20,473 nucleotides of DNA from Phallusia fumigata (lineage: Eukaryota > Chordata > Ascidiacea > Phlebobranchia > Ascidiidae): NCBI GenBank assembly GCA_008931825.1, contig QXVZ01013428.1, positions 1 to 20,473 on the forward strand. Reading direction: 5' to 3'. The notes beneath the pieces are model-generated. The model had not been told where the DNA came from. It made no database searches and saw only the letters and a program-made list of their open reading frames with translations. Numbering within the stretch: the first letter of the stretch is position 1; the number at the start of each line of letters is the position of its first letter. Below, piece after piece: positions 1 to 10,700 of the stretch. Made by a program: the position numbers and the translations under genes.

Positions 1-471
1 ATCGATGACACTTTTGTCACTGTGCCCTGGATAACAAAAATCGGATTAGGGTTGGGCTGTATTTGGCCCTCGACAGACACAGGGCAAAATTTTTTGAGGT
101 CATATTGTACCTGGCACAGCAGCCAGCACAAATTCTAGAAGTTAGTGATGCTTTTTATGCATGCTAAAGCTGGAAAAACATTTTTGAATGTTTAAAAACA
201 GTATTTTTTCTGTTTGTTGGCTCCTGTGACCATTACAGCTTTGAAACATACCCCCATAACTCTTAATCTGATGTGCTTTACCAAAAAATAATGATAACAC
301 AAAGAGGAAATTTTGTAACCTCAGTGACGTTGGCCGTTGGGTTTTGTACAGGATCGACAAGGTAGAGTTGCAGGAAATCTTCACGTTGGGCAGTTTGGCA
401 TTTATGTGAAAATTGGACAACCATCCATTTAACTGATTCAGGAAAAGACACCTGCAAAATTTGTTTGTTAT
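1..471. other. Non-coding, no exon found
   Basis: Expected to hold intron downstream of b27. I looked on the minus strand for the exon that should follow (human VTFPECVRWMTIEFD-like) and saw none. The open frame at 142-420 shows no family resemblance. Confidence 0.6.
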
Positions 472-1088
472 TACAAGTTTAGGTTAGTTACTGCAAACTA
501 CTAACTGAGGTACACAAGCGCTGTGGTGTTGCTTGCTGAAAATGTAAATACCAGACACTGCTGCTTCTCACTATGCATAGCACATATGGTAGAGAGCCAC
601 TCTGAATGAGCTGTGGTTGTTGGTTTAAATCTCACTTCAAGCAGGATTTTTTGGTATGTACTGGTACTTTTTTCGAAAGCAACTATATGACATCACTGTG
701 GTGTGTAAAATGACATTTTCTCAAAGCAAAATTGTTTCTTTCAAAAAATAAAGTTTAAGAATAAGAAAGGAAAATATGCAATTTTTAAATAAATATCAAA
801 GCGAATTTCACTGGACTGCAACTTTTGTAGTTAACTTTTTGCCAACTTTGTTAACTAATATCTAGATCAGTAATCTTTGTATCACTAATAATATGTGAAG
901 TTGTTTTACCTTGTTTTGGCTGACGGAGGCAAGTTTGTACGGGTGGCTACTTTCCACCGTAACAGTGAAGGTCTTTGCTTTCTCAGCTGGTGGGTTGTTA
1001 TCGAACTGTGCAAGCTGTTGTACGCTGATCAGAGGTGGAAGAAGATCGCGTATGAGATCCGTAACTTCAACAGCACAGTGAGCATTCC
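472..1088 (+). repeat. Direct repeat, copy 1 (unmerged contig overlap)
   Basis: Reading both copies line by line I find no difference from 1090-1706 over 617 bases (constant offset 618). The copy ends exactly at the 'n'. Most likely the end of one contig that overlaps the start of the next. Confidence 0.95.
910..1088 (-). pseudogene. Cut-off second copy of MYCBP2 exon b27 (contig-overlap artefact)
   Basis: Identical to 1528-1706, including the gtaaaa donor. It stops at the 'n' at 1089, so the first 15 exon bases and the acceptor are missing. It is part of the exact 617-base duplication, so it is almost certainly the same exon seen twice in the assembly. Confidence 0.9.
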
Positions 1089-1089
1089 N
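1089..1089. other. Contig join marked by a single n
   Basis: An ambiguous base exactly between the two 617-base copies. This shows that a single 'n' marks a contig join in this sequence rather than one unread base. Confidence 0.9.
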
Positions 1090-1706
1090 TACAAGTTTAG
1101 GTTAGTTACTGCAAACTACTAACTGAGGTACACAAGCGCTGTGGTGTTGCTTGCTGAAAATGTAAATACCAGACACTGCTGCTTCTCACTATGCATAGCA
1201 CATATGGTAGAGAGCCACTCTGAATGAGCTGTGGTTGTTGGTTTAAATCTCACTTCAAGCAGGATTTTTTGGTATGTACTGGTACTTTTTTCGAAAGCAA
1301 CTATATGACATCACTGTGGTGTGTAAAATGACATTTTCTCAAAGCAAAATTGTTTCTTTCAAAAAATAAAGTTTAAGAATAAGAAAGGAAAATATGCAAT
1401 TTTTAAATAAATATCAAAGCGAATTTCACTGGACTGCAACTTTTGTAGTTAACTTTTTGCCAACTTTGTTAACTAATATCTAGATCAGTAATCTTTGTAT
1501 CACTAATAATATGTGAAGTTGTTTTACCTTGTTTTGGCTGACGGAGGCAAGTTTGTACGGGTGGCTACTTTCCACCGTAACAGTGAAGGTCTTTGCTTTC
1601 TCAGCTGGTGGGTTGTTATCGAACTGTGCAAGCTGTTGTACGCTGATCAGAGGTGGAAGAAGATCGCGTATGAGATCCGTAACTTCAACAGCACAGTGAG
1701 CATTCC
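1090..1706 (+). repeat. Direct repeat, copy 2 (unmerged contig overlap)
   Basis: Begins right after the 'n' at 1089 and matches 472-1088 exactly. The sequence continues past the repeat into the full b27 exon, so this copy is the one to keep in a corrected sequence. Confidence 0.95.
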
Positions 1707-1721
1707 TTTTGACCAACACAC
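1528..1721 (-). CDS. MYCBP2: MYCBP2 exon b27 (SSHPYK segment)
   Basis: Acceptor ..ttcaccag, donor gtaaaa. Encodes NAHCAVEVTDLIRDLLPPLI, then VTVESSHPYKLASVSQNK. Human: KVAVEVFGLVQQLLPSVAIL..YAVIESEHPYKPACVMHYK. It ends in phase 0; the next exon is not in the window. A second, cut-off copy lies at 910-1088. Confidence 0.95.
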
Positions 1722-4700
1722 CTGGTGAAAACAAACAGTCAAGATTGGTGAAATGCTTCTTTGGCGCGCATAAAAAATAAAACAAATATTATTTTGGAAA
1801 TATGAATGAAAATAAAAAAAATTGCACATATTATCCTGACAGTAAGTGCTAAAATGTTAGGATCACAGTAAAGAAATAGTTTATTTTTGTGAAATGATTT
1901 ACGCTATTAAGCAATTCAAAGATGCACGATGTTCTTTCTTATTCAAAACTGATGGTGAGCGAAAAATGGTATCAGATGAAATTTAGAAGAAAGTCTGAAA
2001 ATAAACTGTGAACCTGTCAGGTGCATCAGGTAATGTACCCAACTACACAGTGCTCATCTAAAGTCTACTAATCTCCATGTAATAATAAGCAAAGTTTCAA
2101 ATTAGTTGTAAAAAAGACGCGAATAAACCTGTTTTAAAAAACTTAGGGATAGACTGTGAGAATTTTTTATGTACACTTTCAGTTGGCCATTTCTATCACT
2201 TACCAATGTCAGAAAATAGCTGTGGAAGTAGGTAGGACACCAGTTCTGAAGACAAAACGCTTCTCGCACAATCACAAATTTTATTCTCCATCATCTCGCT
2301 CTTCCCAAATACGCTCATTTCCTCTTTCTTTCCATCCTCCTCAGCATCAACAATCTGATCTTCATCTCTAGCTTCCACTTCCAGATCATTGTCTTCAACA
2401 CATGACACAGAGTTCAACACCTCCACTGTGGATTCAGTTACCAAGGCAAGAATGTTGAGAGCATGACGTTGATAGGCAAGAGTAGCTTTTGCCGGCGTGG
2501 TTGCCGTTCCGATCCACTTGTCGCTAGGTGATGTGGGGAGGTCATCATCCTGTGCTCTAAAACAAACTTAACACTTACTTGACTAGTTCAGTCGTTCTTA
2601 GCCTGGTAACTTCATTTTTAGGGGCATAATTATATTATTGTGTTTTTTGGTTGTGTTGTACTAAAATATTTAAACTTGGTAGAATAGTGTTTCGTGTGTG
2701 TTCATTTGTTGTTTCGTTTACCTTTCGTGATGTCATACCATTATCTAGAGAGTACAACCAATTGCAGTGTGGATTAATGTTAGCTAAAAACTATTAAAGT
2801 GGCTCCTAAGAAATGATTTTTGAAAAGTGCTTATTTGAAATCCATCAGGCTTCTCAGGGGGCAACGATAATAAAAAGGTTAAGAACGACTGAGCTAGTCA
2901 ATAGCAAGAAGCTAAATAAATGGGTGGGCTAAATAAATGCAGCATTTGAATTTAAACATTTAAATTTTTTGCAAACACTTGACTTAAAACATGCTGCATC
3001 CCTCTTGTATAAATTCTAACATGTTGTTTCTGTCTGGAATTATACACAATTTGATGTTTTTTACAGTTGAAGATATCAATGTGAGCAACAATTTCAACAC
3101 TGACAAACCTTTGATACAGAACAACAGGGAATTGCCCCCTTGAAACACTGCTTCCATTACTGCACTGTGAACAATGCGAGAAGAAAAATGTTGTTCCGTC
3201 ATCCCCTTTCACAGAGGCTTGTCCTTGCTCACCACAAAATGTACGTTCACCGAAGTTATGCAGGCAGACAGCATAGACCTGATTTTTCTGCAAAAATTGT
3301 GCAAAATCCAATCGTTCCAATTTTGCAAGATTTTATTACGTCATTTTTACTTGAATTTGGGGAATATTAAAGGAGTTATTTATGGATATTAGTGGGTGTA
3401 GTAAAAGGGTAACACGGATTTATTAATGTTTTATGAAGATCAATTTTTTTTACTGCTGGGCCTGTTGGATATTTTCTTTAAGACATGTTTTTATTCCTTT
3501 TTAAACCATTCCTATCATAACTTTATTTTTTGTTAATACTTACCAGGATTGTGATTGGTTTGCTCAGTTTGATGTTGGTCACATGATCAGCAGCACAGTC
3601 TTGTGCGGAGTAAGATCCCTTGACAAGATCCATCGTCTCCCAGCGTACTTGGCCCTTGTCACCGCCAGAAACAACCTAAAGTAGAAAAACACAAAAATAT
3701 TCTTAAAAAAGCTCAAAACCCTGTTGCCTCAGGTTAAATGGCAAAAAAATGGGTTTAAACTGTTAAAATTTTCATGAATTAAGGGCTTCGTTGCATAATA
3801 GCACAAATTTTTTAATTGGCATGAATATTGTGCAAAAAATCTGAAACTAGTTTTAATGAGTCAGAACATAGTTTACCAATTGTTTTAATTTCCAAACCAA
3901 CTACATACACACACACAGACCACAGTGGCATAAATAAACAGAAAAAAGTTCAGACCTGTTCAAGCAACTCCAGTTCATATTTGTGTTTTTCTTTTCCGCC
4001 ACCAAACACCCCAAAGCCTACGATATTAATTCCATCAGAATCAACAGAGAATGATAGAGCGTCTGGGGATCCGTTGCCGGTGTTCCATGATCTCTCATAG
4101 GCGACTTTCTCAAACCTATTAAATTAAAAAATTTATTCAAATTACAAAAAAACTAAAAACTAAGTGAGGTACACAATTCACGGTTTTAAATATTCTGACG
4201 ATGACAGCAGCGTTTGTTGAAACGTAGAAAATGTTTCACACACAAGTACTGGCTTGTAAAAACTAAGTGTTTACGACAAAGCAGTTGGTTGCCATAATTT
4301 TATTTTTTAAAACTGAAATATTTCTGTGTGAGTTGAGTTAAATCCGCTTGGTAAAAGTAATCATAGCGATACAAAACCATTAACGCAATCACCAAGCTAG
4401 AGATACCTGTGCAACATTAGGGCTTTAAGGGGTGCTAAAAAAAAATGAAAGGCTCAATTAGTGGATCAAGGTAGAACACGCTGCAGCTACACCGCCAAAG
4501 TGTTATATAATAAGGGCTCCCAAGAGAGTAAGTTTTGGGCGCATTGTGACAGTTCAGCAAGCACTTCATGCTTCTCAAGTCATCACTTTGATTTGTTTAT
4601 CCTTTGCTCATCTTTGCGCAATGAGTATTAAACATACATAAAGATGCTTGTTATTGGTGATATTCAGGGCCATAACTCAAACCATTTCTGTTGTTTACTT

Positions 4701-7700
4701 TCAATTTAAATCACATTCAAAAAGTACCTTTGAGCTTGGTGTATGAACTGCTTGCATTTATTCTTTTCTTCTTGCAGATTTTTTGCATTATCACATGCTT
4801 TGTATGCCAGGTCTGAAGTCAGAGTGATCAGGAACTTGCACGCACTTTTGACTAAGGCTTGAACAGGGTCAAGAAGAAACGATGAAAACTGAAAAAATAT
4901 TGCGGCTATCAAAATGGCACAGAAAAAATGCTATTGATAATAATCAATTTACAGTCTATGTTGGGTTCTATTTTATGAGCAGCATTGTTTGCGTCTGCAC
5001 AGAAAATGTGCGAGCACTGCGTAATTGTGCAGCTTAGAGGGAACATTGGTGCCACCTAGTGATAATAGCTAACCTTAGAAACATTCTTTCTGAAAAGAAA
5101 ATATAAAACACCTACTGTAACCAGTCACTAATAAAGTGGTTTTTAACATTTTGTTCATGTTGATATCCCTTTAATATAACCAACCATTTTTCGCACCCAT
5201 TTCTGCATTTTCCGAAAAGTAATCATCGTTCCATGTTTAAAGTTTTTTGGATGTTATAGATGTACTGTAGTATCTATACAATTGGCTCTAATGATTCAGT
5301 ATCTATGTATCCCCCTAGAAACAGATCTCGTAACCCTCGAAGGCATGCATACCCTTGGTTAGGAACCCCAGCACTAATATGTAACTCTAACACAGAAGTG
5401 TCAGATAAACCAAAAAAACATAATAAACTGTGACTTACAAATGCATGATTGTCTGCAGTGTGGGATAACTGAAGCTGATGCTCCTTCTCCAGGTGGACGA
5501 GGATCCTTGCAGGGGAGCATGCAATTTCGACAAGTAGGTTGGCAACTTCGTAAAACCCAGCGGCACTTGTTAGCAATGGGGTCTGAGCTGTTCCTGGCGC
5601 ATCTGAAAATTAGGTATTTAGACACAAACGAACTACAAAAATATTGGACATTTCTCTAATTTTCTCTAATATATGCCTGCCCAAATACTTTAGGTGACAT
5701 GTTTCATCATATAAACGTTTCAGCATTCACTCACGTTATAATTATTGAGCATAGGTTATTGCCATTTGTCACTAATTGGGCCATCATATTTAGATGAAAA
5801 GTTCTAAACTTAGATATGGTTGTGTCATCACAAAAATGGCGAAACATCATTGTTCTGCCACTAGTTTGCTTTTCAAAAACTGTGTTTTTGATTAATCCCA
5901 ATGTTCATTGCAATATACTAATTTCAAGAAAGTCACGTCCATAGAAGGAAAATTACAGTCCACCTACCAGGATCAACGCAGGGGGACTGGGCAGCAGACG
6001 CTATACTTCCTAGGTTGGAGAAGGTACGTGGGAACAACGGTAGGCATTGCACGAGGTTGATGGAAGGCTGACACAGCGCATCAAGCACCGCCACTAGAAG
6101 TCGTGAAGCACGAGGACGTTTGTCCCCGGAACCCTGTTATTGTAACAGAAACAAGTGTTTGTAACAAATTAGTATCAGGTCGGGTTACTTAGTGTGTGTT
6201 CCTTGGTTGTATGTAAAGGCAACATTCGTGGTGCCTAAATCAAGTGATTTGAACAGGTTTAGGATGGAAATTTTACAAAACTATTTTTTTACTACACACA
6301 CATTTATACTAAATGCTGAAGAAACATTTCAATAAATGGGCATTTATCAGACAGCCAGAGGTAGGTGGATAAAAATCTTCATAATCCATCCAGAGGGGCC
6401 TGTTTGCTTACTTGTACAATGGAGATTGACACAAATACATCTGTAAACATATAGCCAGCAGCCATCCCCGGAGCATGTAGTGAATGCATTTTAATGCAAA
6501 TGTTTCTACAACTACTGATGTTATTATCTGGTTCAATATATACAAGCTCTCTGGCAGTTATTGATTTTGAACAAGTTACTTTTCATTTTTAATAAAAATT
6601 GTTACAGTCAGAGTGCTTGTACATAGTGAATGCATTGTGATGCAAACGTTTGGACAGTGGCTGTCATCGGCGCATTATTAACTATATACAAGCACTCTGG
6701 CAGGTTTTGTAAAGATACAAGTGTGTGACTTGAGTTCCTAACACAAAGTGCTTTTCATCACACAGACAGTGTCAAATAATAGAGAGATTAATGTAAAAAA
6801 AGCCCGAAAAAGCAAAAATCTAAAGGTGAAATCATACTTAACACATACAGTGTTGTAGTTCTCTAATGCCTGGTACAAGTAATTCCACTTCTGCAGGGGG
6901 GAAGGGTGTAACATCTCCATGCACTCCAACATGATGCGATGGCATTCCGTCACCATAGTAACCGCTGATGTCACAACAAGCTCCTGATCACTGAGTGGCA
7001 TGAGTCGTGCTGCAAGGGAAAAAGGGAAAAAGAACAAAGCTTGATAAATTTCATCATTCGAAATGTTGTGATGTTTCAATCCATTGCATTGGCTTGTGTT
7101 GTTGTAAAACTATTAGAAGTCCAAAACTTTTACCTTCTCTCAGTTCGAAAATAAACCTATTAAATGAGAAGCATTGGTGCACACAAAGTGTTTCAAGTAC
7201 AGACAAAAAATGTATGCATCAACTCTTCATCAGACTAACTTACAGTCTTCCAATGCAGCATCCAATTCTCCATCGGTTAGTATGGCCTCGATAAGGGAGA
7301 TGAACTGAGTGGTTAAATTTGTTGAACCAAAATCCAGTTCCTTGCCTGAGAAAGTTCGTGTATGGTAAAGTGTCAGGTGGTAGAATGCAGTCTCTTTTTT
7401 AATTTTTTTTAATTTTTCCCTTTTCTTTTTTATTTATTACATGAAATTGTGTATCGCAAAACATTTCACAAATGACCAAAACTGCTTCTTTCCTAAGGTT
7501 TGTTTTCTGCCAATTTTAGCATGTGTGAAGTTTACTCACCGGCAGACGAAAGACTTTGTGTTATTGCAACACGAAGCAATCTCAGACAAGATGTAAAAAC
7601 ATAAGAGAGATTTTTTATGACATTGGAGGCAGTTTGTTCCATGGTTGTGACAACTTTGTCAGTTTGTTCCTCGTATCGAGTCGACTTCTTGCTCACATCC

Positions 7701-10700
7701 ATAAATAAAGATGTTCGACTCCATTCAAGAATATAGGGCAGAGTGTCAAACACAGTCTAAAAAAGTTTTGTAATAAGCTTTTTTGTACATGTTTGTATTA
7801 CTGGCAAACCTAAAAGCGATTCTGCAATTTTTTTACTAATTCAAAAGCTTTAAAAAAGGCACAAAAGGCTGGAACAGAAACCCAACAAAACTTAACCTAC
7901 TAAAGATAAGCTACCAAAAAATCAGAAGGAAATGGCTAGAAAAGCTTAAAATTTCCACTGAAACTACAACAGGGTAAGAGAGACGTTAAACATACACAAA
8001 TGCAAGAGAAGAAAATATTTTAAGATTTGTTGCATTTTGGGTTTGAAAAATACACAAATAAAAGAATGTTTTTTGGTTGCCTTTTCCCAACATTCAATAT
8101 TCAATGTACATTTTTCCAGCATCCTACAAAATCAATGCACCCACCTCATTAAAATTCATGAAGAAGTCCTTGGAGACTTGTTGTATGGGAATGACGTTGC
8201 TAAGCTGAACAGCTGGACTGGCTTCCACAGGGGTCAACACAGTGGGAAGGGTGTAAAGCAGTTCGGGGATTTGACCAGACGAGACATCAGTGCCATTGTT
8301 CGACCTTTTGGAACGTCGGAAGGAGAACTTAATGCTAAAAAGTAGAAATAATATTACCAATTAAAATCATTCTACAAAAACAATGATAAATTCTGTGGTA
8401 ATAATTCACCATGGGAAACCAAATGGGCATTGATATAACTGCAAGAGCTTGTATGTAGTAAATATATTGTATTGCAAATGTTTTGACAATCGCTGTTGTC
8501 ATCATCAGTGCATAATGACTAGAAGCTTAAAATCGTGCGTTATATAATTTTACTCCTAATTTTACTTGGTAAAACTAAGCTGAAAAAATCAACACAGCAA
8601 CAAAGAACCATAATTTCCCAAATGGCAATGCAAAATTGGTGGATTAAAGTTCAACATACTGCAGTTACATATCGCATAAATTACCAGGTCATCGTCAAGT
8701 GCAAAATTCATGTTTTTATTTCCTCCTCAAAAACCTTGTTGTTGGATAGCAGTGCTTTTTTAAATCACTGCAGATCTAAAAATTGCTAATAAAATATTTT
8801 GGCTACTTACTCATCAGATGTTGTTACACTTTCCTTTCCGTGTGATCCACAGTCGCTTGATGGTCCAGATATTTTTGCTGTGATTGTGTACCATTGACCG
8901 GCTGATATTAAGACAGGTTCATCGAACAAAGCATGAAACTTCTCCCTGAAAGAAACATTTAAGATTCGAAATTCACCATTCTTGACTTAAAAAAACATTC
9001 ACAGAAATAATCTAAAGTCTAAAACAATGATGTCAAAAAATTGATTATGACTCGCCCAATTGAGTATTTTTTAAAAACCTATCAGACCAAAAACAATTCA
9101 TTTGTGGAAATCGTACACTGACTTTCGATTTGCAGCTTGGGGCAACAAAGTGCAGTAAATTAGTAAATTAGCATAACTATTGTCATCATCAGTGAAATTA
9201 AAACATTTATATAATGTCTGTGTTATAATGATTACAATTCACACCAGCACATTGACAGTTTTTGATCAACACATTCTGACCTGAATCCACATTCGTAAGG
9301 CGTTCGATCAGTTTCCATTAAAAGTTCTCCATCTCCTTGTAAATCGAGTTCCCCAACTTCTTCGTACAAGCTCACGATCACCGAGTATTCACCCCGACCC
9401 CCGAAAACCCCGATTCCACCCAGGAGAATGTCAGCGTCGCACATAAAACGGATTGCTTCTGTTGAATGAACAGAGTACCCCCAACCACCTCCATGACCTG
9501 TCAGAAAGATACACATATTTAGACAAAATACAAAAGTAGCAAATACTCTAGAAGGCTCGAAGCCAACAATTATGTGCACATCTTCATCACAAATAAAGTA
9601 TCTTCATCACAAATAAAGTTAATACAAAAATGGTCAGGAAACTGCTTGGCAGGGCAGAAATTAAACAGTTTTTTTTAGCCAAATTATAGTGCTTGTCACA
9701 TGGCTAAAAAATATAAAACTCATAACCAAGGTACCTACTTTTGAACCTGTTGACAGCATTGTATTCATCAGCAGTATGTGGTTCTTTAGTCTTCTTTCTC
9801 TGTGATGAACTGCAAAACGACAATAGATGCTCAGTTTAAACTAACGCAAAGTTTTGCAACAAAAGAGAATACCCTTGCAAATTTAAAAACGGGCAAAAAC
9901 TGCAAGCATGTGATTTATTACAGAAAAAAGGGTTTGTTAATTCTAGGTTACTATCGTCGTCACTAGCCCTATGTATAATACATACACATTTTCTGATCCT
10001 TGCTCCTCGATAGGCGTTGTTGCCATTCCTGTCGGACACCTAGTGACCAGAGTATCGATACAAGAAAGAAGATTCAACCCGGCTTGGGTTCGTGTGATGA
10101 GCGATCCAGGTTGTAGTGATATAGCCAGCTGTACAGGAAAAAAATTACAGTGAAATTTGTTTGTTTTTCACATGGATATATGCAGTTCGAAAATAGCAAT
10201 TCATCATATCAGTTACAAACATAAGACACACTTGAAAAAATAGTTTTTTAAAAACTTTATTTATTAAAAACATAACTGCCAGAGAGCTTGTGAATTCATT
10301 TTATTGCAAACATTTTACCAATCAAGTATTATTGAAACATTTGCAATAAAGTGTGTTCACTTTTTAAGTCCTCTGCCAGTCATAGAATCATTACAGTTTG
10401 ATTTTAATTGACATTTTCATCACAAAGAATACATTTACCCCAAAAGACAGCATTTGTTAAATTCAAAAATAGGCAACCACATGTATAATTTATTCTGTTT
10501 AAATGTTAAAAAAACATCAGACTAGTTTGAATCTTTGACTTTCATAATGCTCTAGTCACATAATTAGGTTTTAAGTTGCTTTATTTACTGGAGACAAACC
10601 TCAGGCAAAAGTATGGGAAGCATTTTTGATCTTTCCTGTTCACATCCAGACAAACTGTAGGAGTGCACAGACAGCTCTTCACAACTGACACTGTTCATAC

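Larger units (their letters stand above)
4889..6848. other. Introns around b21 and b20: 4889-5438, 5603-5967, 6134-6848
   Basis: Three introns over 300 bases. The first two hold nothing I recognise. The third holds the paired inverted-repeat elements at 6470-6557 and 6605-6703. Confidence 0.65.
7757..9280. other. Introns 7757-8144, 8335-8810, 8946-9280
   Basis: The middle one carries the inverted-repeat copy at 8437-8520 and the repeat fragment at 8633-8669. The others show only AT-rich sequence; 9150-9210 has a weak CATCATCAGTGAAATTA match to the same element family. Confidence 0.6.

Noticed and set aside
142-420. Minus-strand open frame of 92 codons
   Set aside because: No MYCBP2 resemblance, no plausible splice context and AT-rich composition; likely chance.
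910-1721. Real tandem duplication of exon b27 within the gene
   Set aside because: The copies are identical, end exactly at an 'n', and the first lacks an acceptor; an assembly overlap explains all of this.
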